A program made the translations under genes and the position numbers. From Isoalcanivorax indicus (GTDB lineage Bacteria; Pseudomonadota; Gammaproteobacteria; Pseudomonadales; Alcanivoracaceae): a stretch of 64,000 nt of DNA. Below are positions 49,567-58,196 of this stretch, piece after piece; within the stretch, counting starts at the first letter, position 1, and each line of letters begins with the position of its first letter. Where the stretch lies: contig NZ_QGMP01000004.1 in NCBI RefSeq assembly GCF_003259185.1, positions 98,823 through 162,822 of the forward strand, read 5' to 3'. The notes beneath the pieces are model-generated. The model was not told where the DNA came from. It worked only from the letters and a program-made list of their open reading frames with translations, and made no database searches.

Positions 49567-51293
49567 CAGTGCCCCTCCGCCGAACGGCCTTTCTGCGGAA
49601 AGAGCCCCTGTTTACGTTTCTGAATAAACAGAATGATGAACACCAGCATCAATATCTTGGCCATCACCGCGCCGACATGCGGCTCCACCAGCTTGGTGCC
49701 CAGCCCCAGGCTCAGGCCACCGATCAGCGTGCCCCAGAGATTTCCCACGCCGCCGAACACCACCACCATGAAGGAATCGATGATGTAGGCCTGGCCCATA
49801 TTGGGGCCGACATTGGTCAGCAGACTCAGGGCCACCCCCGCCACCCCGGCGATGCCGGAACCGAGCCCGAAGGTCAGGGCATCAATGCGATCAGAGCGCA
49901 CGCCCATGGCGCGGGCCATGGCACGATTCTGCGATACCGCGCGCACCTTCAGCCCCAGGGAGGTGCGGTGCATCACCAGCCATAACAGGGCAAACACGAT
50001 AAACATGAAGATCAGGACATACAGCCGGTTGTAGGTGATGGCGAAGACATCATTGAAGCGCAGCAGGCCACTCATCCAGTCCGGGGTCTGCACCTGACGA
50101 TTGAGGGGCGAGAAAATCGTGCGCACCAGTTGTTGCAGGATCAGGCTGATACCGAAGGTGGCCAGCAGCGTTTCCAGCGGGCGACCATACAGAAACCGGA
50201 CAACGCCGCGCTCGATCAGCACCCCCACCAGACCGGACACCATGAAGGCCGCCGGCACCGCCACGAGTATCGCGACACCGATCTGGTTCGGCATCAGCAG
50301 CTGCACGACATAGGACGTGTAAGCGCCGATCATGATCAGCTCGCCGTGGGCCATGTTAATCACGCCCATGACACCGAAGGTGATGGCCAGCCCGATAGCC
50401 GCCAGCACCAGCACGGAGCCAAAGCTCAGGCCGAAGAAAAGCGTTTCCAGAAAGCCGAAAAAGCTGCGCCGCTGCTCGATACGTGCGATGGCCCGTTCAG
50501 CCATCTGCCGCACGGCGGCATCGGGTTCCAGCGGCTCGCCGCTGGCGTCCGTCGCCAGCAATCGCTGGACGCGGTTATAGACATCATTGCCCAGCTCGCC
50601 GCTGAGCACTTCCAGCGCCGCCAGTCGCACCGCGACGTCAGTGTCCTCCAGATCATGCAAGGCCAGCGCGACATCGATATCGCGCGCCACACCACGATGG
50701 GTTTCATGGGCCTGCTGTGCGCGCAGCAATGCGATGGTGGCGTCATCCAGCCCCCGTCGCAGTTCAGCCACCGCATCCCGGCGTACCGCCGGTGATGCAT
50801 CCTGCAGATCAAAGCGCGCCACGGCACCCCGCAGGTTGCGGCGCAGCGGATTGTTGGTGGTAATGCGTCGCAGCCCTGTCATAGCGTCCCGCTCCAGGGT
50901 CTGCTGTGTGACCGGATCGAACAGGGTCACTGCGTCGCCCTGAGCGCTCACCACATAGACACGCACCGTATCGGCGTCATCCTGCTGATAATACAGATCG
51001 CCTTCCAGCAAGCCTGCCAACGCATCGCGCACGCCCGGCCAGCCGCGCAACTGCAGCTCGTTCACCAGCGCCACCTTGCGTGGGAAGCTTGCCGTGGCAA
51101 GCTCCGCCAGCAAGGCGGGAAAATCGTCATGGTTCGCTTCCTGAACCCGTTCTTCCTGGGCGAATGATTCGGCCACGCCACCGTTATCCGCGTGCGCCCC
51201 ACTCTCTGCGTGAACCGACATGGGCCACATCAGATAACAGAGTAATGCGATGATGCTGCCTGTCTGCGGCAGCCTTGCCACGATGCTGTTCAC
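49566..51293 (-). CDS. urtB: Urea ABC transporter permease UrtB with periplasmic N-domain
   Basis: 575 residues. Residues 1-30 look like a signal or first helix (LLCYLMWPMSVHAES). Residues 50-270 form a soluble, HEAT-like helical domain (AVRRDAVAELRRGLDDATIA, VAVRLAALEVLSGELG), and the LivH-like permease starts near residue 285 (FGLSFGSVLVLAAIGLAITF, MAHGELIMIGAYTS). Near the C-terminus GIAGVAGVALSLLTNVGPNM is the ATPase-contact loop. The long N-domain is seen in other proteobacterial UrtB and might meet UrtA, but its role is unknown to me. 78 bases after urtA, with a strong hairpin between. Confidence 0.93.
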   Translation of the reverse strand: MNSIVARLPQTGSIIALLCYLMWPMSVHAESGAHADNGGVAESFAQEERVQEANHDDFPALLAELATASFPRKVALVNELQLRGWPGVRDALAGLLEGDLYYQQDDADTVRVYVVSAQGDAVTLFDPVTQQTLERDAMTGLRRITTNNPLRRNLRGAVARFDLQDASPAVRRDAVAELRRGLDDATIALLRAQQAHETHRGVARDIDVALALHDLEDTDVAVRLAALEVLSGELGNDVYNRVQRLLATDASGEPLEPDAAVRQMAERAIARIEQRRSFFGFLETLFFGLSFGSVLVLAAIGLAITFGVMGVINMAHGELIMIGAYTSYVVQLLMPNQIGVAILVAVPAAFMVSGLVGVLIERGVVRFLYGRPLETLLATFGISLILQQLVRTIFSPLNRQVQTPDWMSGLLRFNDVFAITYNRLYVLIFMFIVFALLWLVMHRTSLGLKVRAVSQNRAMARAMGVRSDRIDALTFGLGSGIAGVAGVALSLLTNVGPNMGQAYIIDSFMVVVFGGVGNLWGTLIGGLSLGLGTKLVEPHVGAVMAKILMLVFIILFIQKRKQGLFPQKGRSAEGH

Positions 51294-51320
51294 CCGGCTA
51301 CTCCTGTACTGCTGCGAAAC

Positions 51321-51346
51321 GCCGGGCGGGCGGCTGCCCGCCCGGC
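51321..51346 (-). other. Strong hairpin between urtA and urtB
   Basis: Perfect 10-bp stem GCCGGGCGGG / CCCGCCCGGC with a six-base loop in the 78-base spacer. No T-run on the minus strand. Such hairpins after a binding-protein gene commonly protect its mRNA 3' end so that it outnumbers the permease. Confidence 0.6.
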
Positions 51347-51371
51347 AGGTCTGGCTTCAACTGTTCAGGTA

Positions 51372-52661
51372 TTAATAGTTCTGACCTGCGCACTTTCTGG
51401 TTTTGGTGTTGTAGTTGCCGCACTCGAGCTCGACCCAGTCCGCCTTGATGTCCTTGCTGCCCGGCAGGTAGCTGGACCAGGCATCACCCGGTACTTCACC
51501 GTCGGTTTGCCAGACCACGTCGTACTGGCCATCGGCACGGATCTCGCCGATAAACACCGGCTTGGTGATGTGGTGGTTCGGCAACAGCGTGGCAGTGCCG
51601 CCCGTCAGGTTGGGCACTTCCAGGCCGTAGAGCGCGCTGCGCACCTTGTCGACATCCGTCGTGCCGGCTTTTTCCACCGCCTGGGCCCACAGATTGAAGC
51701 CGATGTAATGCGCCTCCATCGGGTCATTGGTGACACGATTGGTATCGCCGATAAACGCATGCCAGTTCTTGATGAACTCGGCGTTCTGGTCACTCTCGAT
51801 GCTCATGAAGTAGTTCCAGGCGGACAGGTGGCCGACCAGATTGCGGGCGTCGATCCCGGACAACTCTTCTTCACCCACCGAGAAGGCCACGACGGGAATG
51901 TCCTCGGCAGACACCTGCTGGTTGGACAGCTCGTTGTAGAAGGGTACGTTGGCATCACCGTTGATGGTGGACACCACCGCAGTAGGCTTGCCCGCCGAGC
52001 CGAAGCGTTTGATGTCAGACACAATGCTCTGCCAGTCGGAATGGCCGAACGGCGTGTAGTTGATCATGATGTCTTCGTCCTTGACGCCCTTGCTCTTCAG
52101 ATAGGCTTCCAGGATGCGATTGGTGGTACGCGGGTAGACATAGTCGGTCCCCGCCAGCACCCAGCGCTCGATCCCCATGTCGTTCATCAGGTAATCCACC
52201 GCCGGAATCGCCTGCTGGTTCGGCGCCGCGCCGGTATAGATCACGTTGCGGGAGGACTCCTCGCCTTCGTACTGCACCGGGTAGAACAGCAATCCGTTCA
52301 GCTCTTCGAACACCGGCAACACGGCCTTGCGCGATACCGAGGTCCAGCAACCGAAGACCACGTCCACATTGTGACGTTGCAGCAGCTCGCGGGAACGCTC
52401 GGCAAACAGCGGCCAGTTGGACGCCGGGTCCACCACCACCGCTTCCAGCTGCTTGCCAAGCAGGCCGCCCTTGCGGTTCTGCTCTTCGATCAGCATCAGG
52501 ATGGTGTCCTTGAGTGTCGTTTCACTGATGGCCATGGTGCCGGAGAGTGAGTGCAGCACACCCACCTTGATGGTGTCGGCCTGGGCGGCGGTCATGCCCA
52601 GGGCGGCGCTGGCGGCCATGCAGACCCCAGCGATCTTGCTCAGTAGTGATGTCGTTTTCAT
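51372..52661 (-). CDS. urtA: Urea ABC transporter substrate-binding protein UrtA
   Basis: 429 residues from the ATG at 52659-52661. The signal peptide is MKTTSLLSKIAGVCMAASAA, cleaved near AQADTIKVG. The mature part is a Leu/Ile/Val-binding-protein fold: VGVLHSLSGTMAISETTLKD, the UrtA hallmark FYPVQYEGEESSRNVIYTGA, and GTDYVYPRTTNRILEAYL. The C-terminal Cys pair is ECGNYNTKTRKCAGQNY. It captures urea in the periplasm. Upstream in-frame codons to 52856 overlap the porin 3' end and are rejected. 40 bases after the porin. Confidence 0.95.
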   Translation of the reverse strand: MKTTSLLSKIAGVCMAASAALGMTAAQADTIKVGVLHSLSGTMAISETTLKDTILMLIEEQNRKGGLLGKQLEAVVVDPASNWPLFAERSRELLQRHNVDVVFGCWTSVSRKAVLPVFEELNGLLFYPVQYEGEESSRNVIYTGAAPNQQAIPAVDYLMNDMGIERWVLAGTDYVYPRTTNRILEAYLKSKGVKDEDIMINYTPFGHSDWQSIVSDIKRFGSAGKPTAVVSTINGDANVPFYNELSNQQVSAEDIPVVAFSVGEEELSGIDARNLVGHLSAWNYFMSIESDQNAEFIKNWHAFIGDTNRVTNDPMEAHYIGFNLWAQAVEKAGTTDVDKVRSALYGLEVPNLTGGTATLLPNHHITKPVFIGEIRADGQYDVVWQTDGEVPGDAWSSYLPGSKDIKADWVELECGNYNTKTRKCAGQNY

Positions 52662-52701
52662 TGTCTGACTCCTTGAATTCCGGTTTGTCTGCGCGTGCGG
52701 G

Positions 52702-53766
52702 TTACATCTGCAATTGCAGGCCGAGCACAAAGACGTTGTCGTCACCAAACAGCGTGTCTTTCTTGTCCTGATAGGCGAGGCTGATGCGCGCGCCATGGCC
52801 GCTGATGATGTAGTTGATGTTGTAATCGGTGACCTTGCCGTCGGCGCCGTTATCAATTTCGCCGTAGCTGTAGCGCACTACAGGCTGGATGCGGCCGATG
52901 CCGACTTCCTGCGGGAACAGGTAACCCGCCAGCAGAAAATAGCCGTTGCTGGGTTCAGCGCCGAGCGCATCCAGGCCGCCCAGAATGTCGTAGTCGTAAT
53001 AGGCGCCTTCCAGGGTCACCGTGCCGGCGTCACCCAGGTTTTTTTCCATCAGCACATCCACGCTGTAGCTGTTCTCGCCGTCCTGACTCTGCGCCACCAG
53101 ACCGACTGCCAGAATGTCCTTGTCGCCGTAATAGGTGCTGCTGTTGTAATAGCCAGGCTCGGGGTCCCAGAAATTGGCTGTCAGGCGCGCGGCATACAGC
53201 AGATCATCCCCCGGGGTTTCCGGTCCCTCGAAGACCCCCAGTTGCCACTTGAACTGACCACCGCCGACTTGCCCCCAGTAAGCGAGACCGTCATCACGCC
53301 CGGCAAAGATGGCGGGGTAGGCTTGCACCGGCGGGAAATTCCAGGTGGTGAGATAGTAAGGACCACTCAGATTCGAGCGATCACTCGGCGGCAAGAAGCG
53401 CCCCGCCCAGATATTGAACACATCGGAATACTCAAACCGTGCGATGGCATCGAGCACGCTGATGGTTTCTTCATCATTGACGTCGGTGTAGTACTCGGTA
53501 TTGAACGTGAAACCGATGTTCTCGTTGACCTGGCCGTTCACATACAGCCGGATGCTGTCGAGGCTGAAGTCATTGGATGAGCCACCGTCCGGCGCTGCCG
53601 ATTCCTCGCTGACAAAGCTGGTACGCATGCCCGCGCCGACCGTGACGCCCGGCAGTTCCAGCGCGTGGGCGGTGCCGTAGCTGCCCACCGCCAGTGCCAG
53701 TGCCGAAGCCAGCCCCCGCCGCAGGGAGCGACAGGTCTGACGTGATGCAGAGTAAGACGTTTTCAT
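52702..53766 (-). CDS. Outer-membrane beta-barrel porin
   Basis: 354 residues. Signal peptide RRGLASALALAVGSYGTAHA, then a barrel of alternating strands, for example SLDSIRLYVNGQVNENIGFT, FNTEYYTDVN and a final FVLGLQLQM, ending in a hydrophobic residue as barrels do (Met here, where Phe or Tyr is usual). It resembles phosphate-selective porin O/P-type carboxylate and anion porins. Placed between the GntR repressor and urtA on the same strand, with spacings of 64 and 40 bases. It is probably the outer-membrane entry route for urea or an amide in this cluster. That role is inferred from position only. Confidence 0.8.
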   Translation of the reverse strand: MKTSYSASRQTCRSLRRGLASALALAVGSYGTAHALELPGVTVGAGMRTSFVSEESAAPDGGSSNDFSLDSIRLYVNGQVNENIGFTFNTEYYTDVNDEETISVLDAIARFEYSDVFNIWAGRFLPPSDRSNLSGPYYLTTWNFPPVQAYPAIFAGRDDGLAYWGQVGGGQFKWQLGVFEGPETPGDDLLYAARLTANFWDPEPGYYNSSTYYGDKDILAVGLVAQSQDGENSYSVDVLMEKNLGDAGTVTLEGAYYDYDILGGLDALGAEPSNGYFLLAGYLFPQEVGIGRIQPVVRYSYGEIDNGADGKVTDYNINYIISGHGARISLAYQDKKDTLFGDDNVFVLGLQLQM

Positions 53767-53830
53767 GGTTGAACCCCCGATTCCGTGGTTGGATGGACTG
53801 TCGTGTTTTCCCTGGTCCTGAACACTGTTG

Positions 53831-54559
53831 TTATTCCCTGCCCTGCGCGTCCTGCCGGGCGCTGTGCAGCATGTGCAATGTGATCTTGCGTACTTCGCGG
53901 CGACTTTCTTCGATATGCGCCTTGAGCATCATCTGGGCAGGCTCGGGGCGGCGTTCGAGAATCGCCTTGAGCACCATGCCGTGTTCCACATAGGTGGCAT
54001 CCACCCGCGGTGGCTTGGTGAAATCCAGCCGCCGGATAATGCGGATCTTCTCGGTGATATCGTGGTGGATCAGCGCCATCTCGCTGTTGCCCGCAGCCTC
54101 CACCAGCATTTCATGGAAGCGCTCGTCCAGGGCCGAGAGCGTGTTCATGTCTTCCAGGCGCGCGCTTTCCGGCACCAGCCAGATGCGTTTCAGATCCTCG
54201 AGTTGCTGTGGCATCGTTTCGCGATCGCACAGCCGCCGCACCGCCGCGCACTCCAGAATGGTGCGCACGTCGTACAGATCTTCGAAGTATTCAAAATTGA
54301 AGGGGCGAACGCGCCAGCCATTGCGGTACAGCACCTCGACATAGCTCTCCCGCTGCAAGCGGAACAGCGCCTCGCGCACCGGCGTGCGACTGACCCCCAT
54401 ACGTTCGGCCACTTCCGTTTCGGTAAAGCGGTCGCCGGGCAACAGCCGGAAATCAAAGATGTCCCGCTTGAGCTGGCCGTAGATGCGCTCCGCCAGATTG
54501 GCGGCGCGGGTGGCGCTGCGTGATGCATTGCCCGAGTCGATACGCGACAATTCGATCAT
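53831..54559 (-). CDS. GntR-family (FCD) transcription regulator of the urea cluster
   Basis: 242 residues from the ATG at 54557-54559, which overlaps the urea carboxylase stop by four bases. N-terminal winged helix (GDRFTETEVAERMGVSRTPV, REALFRLQRESYVEV, about residues 40-88) and a C-terminal FCD ligand-binding domain (LYDVRTILECAAVRRL, LDERFHEMLVEAAGNSEMAL, VEHGMVLKAILERRP) whose His/Asp residues usually hold a metal. FCD regulators bind palindromes; CTTGT-N2-ACAAG at 60042 before atzF is the obvious candidate. As part of the operon it should be autoregulated. The effector (urea, allophanate or another metabolite) is unknown. Confidence 0.92.
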   Translation of the reverse strand: MIELSRIDSGNASRSATRAANLAERIYGQLKRDIFDFRLLPGDRFTETEVAERMGVSRTPVREALFRLQRESYVEVLYRNGWRVRPFNFEYFEDLYDVRTILECAAVRRLCDRETMPQQLEDLKRIWLVPESARLEDMNTLSALDERFHEMLVEAAGNSEMALIHHDITEKIRIIRRLDFTKPPRVDATYVEHGMVLKAILERRPEPAQMMLKAHIEESRREVRKITLHMLHSARQDAQGRE

Positions 54560-57500
54560 GATGCCTGCTCCATGATGACCACCAGCGGATCGCCCGCCTG
54601 GATAACGCGCCCTTCCGCGCAATGCACCGCGTGCACCACGCCATCCGCAGGCGCATGAACGGCAAACTCCATTTTCATGGCTTCGATGATCAGCAGCGGA
54701 TCACCCGTTTTCACCGGTTTGCCGATTTCCACCATCAACTTCCAGATGTTGCCGCTGATGTCCGCGGACACCAGCTCGCCCCCCACAGGCGTATCGATAT
54801 CGACCTGACGTGCATCCTGGTCGCGATGCATAGCGTCCAGTGCTTCCTCTTCCTGCCACAGCGCCACCTCCGCATCGAAGGCCTGTTTCTGGCGTGCCTG
54901 AAACGCGGCCAGTTCCGGTGCGATGCTGTCGAGGAAGCGGTGATGCTCGCCAAGATCGAAATCTTCTTCGTGAATATCCAGCGTCAGACGCCCTTCGCGG
55001 AAAGCCTCCCGTTGTGCGGTGAGCTCTTCTTCCGTCACCGGGTAGAAGCGCACCTGATCGAAAAAGCGCAGTAGCCAGGGCTTGTCATCGGCGAAGGCGC
55101 TGTTCTTGAGAAACTTGTTCCAGATCGGCAGCGTGCGGCCCACCAGCTGGTAGCCACCCGGGGAATCCATACCGTAAATGCACATGTAAACGCCGCCGAT
55201 GCCGACGGTGCCTTCGGCGGTGTAGGTGCGGGCCGGATTGTATTTCGAGGTCAGCAGACGATGGCGTGGGTCCACCGGCACGGCGCAGGGCGCGCCCAGG
55301 TAGACATCGCCCAGGCCCAGCACCATATAGCTGGCCTGATGGATGATGTCGCGCACCTGCTCGACACTGTCGAGGCCGTTGATGCGACGAATAAACTCGG
55401 CGTTGCTGGGCAACCACGGCGCCGTGTCGCGCACCGACTGGCGGTAACGGGCCACCGCGTCCAGCGTGGCAGAATCCTCGAACGCCAGCGGCAACCGGAT
55501 CACCCGGGTGCGCACCTTCATGTCACCCACCGGCGGCAGTTCATGTTCGATAGCCAGCAATGCGGTCATCAGATCCCGCTGGCTGATCACGCGGCTGTCG
55601 TAATTGACCTGCAAGGAGCGCACGCCCGGCGACAGCTCCAGCACGCCCTTGATCGGCTGCGCCTCAAGCGCCTGCATCAACGCGTGCACGCGAAAGCGCA
55701 GCGTCAGGTCGAGCACGTTGGGGCCATATTCAATGAGGATGTAGCGGTCCCCGGCCTGGCGATAGGCGACCACAGGGCGACCCGGCTGCGCGGGCAGCTC
55801 TGCCAGCACGGTTTCCGAGACGGTATCGGCGGGCACCATGGCCAGGCCAGGTGCCACGGTCGGCGCTGTTTCTTGCAAGGCCGCGATCGCGGCATCCTGG
55901 GCCAGCTCCAGCGCCCGCGCTTCATCAAAGTCGATGCGCCGAAAACGAATGCGATCGCCGGGCTTCACCTGGCCGACTTTCCACAGTTCCGCTTTGCAGA
56001 TCGTGACCGGGCAAACAAAGCCGCCGAGGCTGGGGCCGTCGCGTGTCAGGATCACCGGCATGTCGCCGGTAAAGTTGATGCTGCCGATGGCGTATTCACA
56101 ATCGTGAATGTTCGACGGATGCAGCCCGGCTTCGCCGCCGTCACTGCGCGTCCAGGTGGGCTTGGGGCCGCTCAGGCGAATGCCGAGCCGGTTCGAGTTG
56201 TAGTGCACCGTCCATTCGGACGCGAGAAACGTCTCGATGGATTCCGGCTGGAAAAAATCCGGTGCGCCATGCGGGCCATACAGCACCGCGATATCCCAGG
56301 TATCGCCGTAAACGGGTACCAGCGCCTGACCTGCCGGCTCGGGTGCCGCAACCGGTGCTGGCGTCGGGCAGCCCGGGCGGCTCGGCGCGCAAATGTCCAG
56401 CAGATCGCCCCCACGCAGCGGCCGACCGCCGTGACCACCGAACTGACCCAGCGCGAAGGTGGCCTTGCTGCCCAGATAATCCGGCACATCAATACCGTTG
56501 CGCACGGCCAGATAGGTGCGGCACCCGGCGCTGGCCCGGCCCATGCGGAGTACCTGCCCGGCGCGTACCGTCACCGGCGTCCAGAAGGGTACGGGTGCGT
56601 CATCCAGGGTGGCGTCCGTGGGCGCGCCTGTCAGCGCAATCACCGTATCGCTGTGGCAGCGCAAGGTCGGCCCTATCAAGGTGCTTTCCAGCCCGGCGGC
56701 GCTCTCCTCATTGCCGACGATACGGTTGGCCAACCGGAAGGCGTAATCATCCATCGGCCCGGAGGGCGGCACGCCGATATGCCAGTAGCCGGTGCGCCCC
56801 GGATAATCCTGCACCGTGGTATAGGTGCCTGGCGCCACGACTTCCAGCGCCTGCGGCGCATACACAAAGCTGTCGAGATAGCGGGTGGAAAACACACCCT
56901 CAATGAACGCATCACTGGCGCTGATGGCGCGCAGATAATCCAGATTGGTGGTGATGCCGCACAAACGGGTCGCGTCCAGCGCAGCGCGCAATGCGGCAAT
57001 CGCGGCCTCACGGTTATCACCCCGCACAATCAGCTTGGCGATCATCGGGTCATAGTAGGGCGACACTTCCGTACCGGTGGCGACCCAACCGTCCAGGCGC
57101 ACATTGTCCGGAAACACGACCTCGGTCAGCACACCCGGGGACGGCTGAAACTGCCGCACCGGATCTTCCGCATACAGTCGCACTTCGATGGCGGCGCCCT
57201 GTGGCGCTACGGTGACCGTGTCCAGCGCGGGCAACTCGCCCGCGCCGACGCAGAGCATCCATTCCACCAGATCAATGCCGGTGACGGTCTCGGTGATGCC
57301 ATGCTCAACCTGAAGGCGTGTATTGACCTCCAGAAAATAGAATTCATCGCGGCCCGCGTCGTAGATAAATTCCACCGTGCCCGCAGACAGGTAGTTCACC
57401 GACTCACCGAGGCGCACAGCAGCCGCCATCAGTTTTTCTCGCGTGGCGGCGGGCAGCCCGGGCGCGGGGGTTTCCTCAATCACTTTCTGGTTACGGCGCT

Positions 57501-58191
57501 GGATGGAGCAGTCCCGTTCGCCCAGGGCCAGCACCCGGCCCTCGCCGTCGCCAAATATCTGCACTTCGATATGCCGGGCGCGATCCACAAAGCGCTCCAG
57601 AAACACACCGCCGTCGCTGAAGAAGTTCTGGCCCATGCGCTGTACGGATTCGAAGGCATCGCGCAGCGCCGCGTCGTCGTCACACCGGGACAGGCCGATA
57701 CCGCCACCACCGGCGGTACTCTTGAGCATCACCGGGTAACCTATCTGCCCGGCGGCAGCCAGCGCTTCCTCCAGATCGCGCAGCAGCCCGGTGCCCGGCG
57801 CCAGCGGCACACCGGCCGCCTCGGCCAGGGCGCGCGCTTCATGCTTGAGCCCGAACTGGCGCATTTGCGTGGGCGTTGGCCCGAGAAAGACCAGCCCCGC
57901 TTCCGCACAGGCTTCAGCGAAACCGGCATTTTCGGACAGGAAACCGTAGCCGGGAATGATGGCTTGAGCACCGGTATTCCGTGCCGCCTGAATAATACGA
58001 TCCCCGCACAGATAGCTTTCGGCAGCGGGCGCATTGCCGATGTGCACCGCTTCGTCCGCCTGCTCCACATGCATGGCGTTGCGGTCTGCCTCGGAATACA
58101 CCGCCACACTGGCGATACCCAACCGGCGCAGGGTACGCATACTGCGTACAGCAATCTCACCCCGGTTCGCGATCAATACTTTGCTGAACAT
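54556..58191 (-). CDS. uca: Urea carboxylase (biotin-dependent)
   Basis: 1211 residues, usual length. Residues 1-450: biotin carboxylase with ATP-grasp loop KSTAGGGGIGLSRC. About 460-770: KipA/AHS2-like domain (PGTYTTVQDYPGRTGYWHIG). About 800-1010: KipI/AHS1-like domain. Then the carboxyltransferase part with YMCIYGMDSPGGYQLVGRT, and a biotinyl domain with IEAMKMEFAVH; Lys1173 is the biotin site. It converts urea, bicarbonate and ATP to allophanate. Some family members really prefer guanidine. The linked urea transporter and the absence of carboxyguanidine deiminase genes favour urea, but specificity cannot be proved here. Five bases after atzF. Confidence 0.95.
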   Translation of the reverse strand: MFSKVLIANRGEIAVRSMRTLRRLGIASVAVYSEADRNAMHVEQADEAVHIGNAPAAESYLCGDRIIQAARNTGAQAIIPGYGFLSENAGFAEACAEAGLVFLGPTPTQMRQFGLKHEARALAEAAGVPLAPGTGLLRDLEEALAAAGQIGYPVMLKSTAGGGGIGLSRCDDDAALRDAFESVQRMGQNFFSDGGVFLERFVDRARHIEVQIFGDGEGRVLALGERDCSIQRRNQKVIEETPAPGLPAATREKLMAAAVRLGESVNYLSAGTVEFIYDAGRDEFYFLEVNTRLQVEHGITETVTGIDLVEWMLCVGAGELPALDTVTVAPQGAAIEVRLYAEDPVRQFQPSPGVLTEVVFPDNVRLDGWVATGTEVSPYYDPMIAKLIVRGDNREAAIAALRAALDATRLCGITTNLDYLRAISASDAFIEGVFSTRYLDSFVYAPQALEVVAPGTYTTVQDYPGRTGYWHIGVPPSGPMDDYAFRLANRIVGNEESAAGLESTLIGPTLRCHSDTVIALTGAPTDATLDDAPVPFWTPVTVRAGQVLRMGRASAGCRTYLAVRNGIDVPDYLGSKATFALGQFGGHGGRPLRGGDLLDICAPSRPGCPTPAPVAAPEPAGQALVPVYGDTWDIAVLYGPHGAPDFFQPESIETFLASEWTVHYNSNRLGIRLSGPKPTWTRSDGGEAGLHPSNIHDCEYAIGSINFTGDMPVILTRDGPSLGGFVCPVTICKAELWKVGQVKPGDRIRFRRIDFDEARALELAQDAAIAALQETAPTVAPGLAMVPADTVSETVLAELPAQPGRPVVAYRQAGDRYILIEYGPNVLDLTLRFRVHALMQALEAQPIKGVLELSPGVRSLQVNYDSRVISQRDLMTALLAIEHELPPVGDMKVRTRVIRLPLAFEDSATLDAVARYRQSVRDTAPWLPSNAEFIRRINGLDSVEQVRDIIHQASYMVLGLGDVYLGAPCAVPVDPRHRLLTSKYNPARTYTAEGTVGIGGVYMCIYGMDSPGGYQLVGRTLPIWNKFLKNSAFADDKPWLLRFFDQVRFYPVTEEELTAQREAFREGRLTLDIHEEDFDLGEHHRFLDSIAPELAAFQARQKQAFDAEVALWQEEEALDAMHRDQDARQVDIDTPVGGELVSADISGNIWKLMVEIGKPVKTGDPLLIIEAMKMEFAVHAPADGVVHAVHCAEGRVIQAGDPLVVIMEQAS

Positions 58192-58196
58192 GCTGC

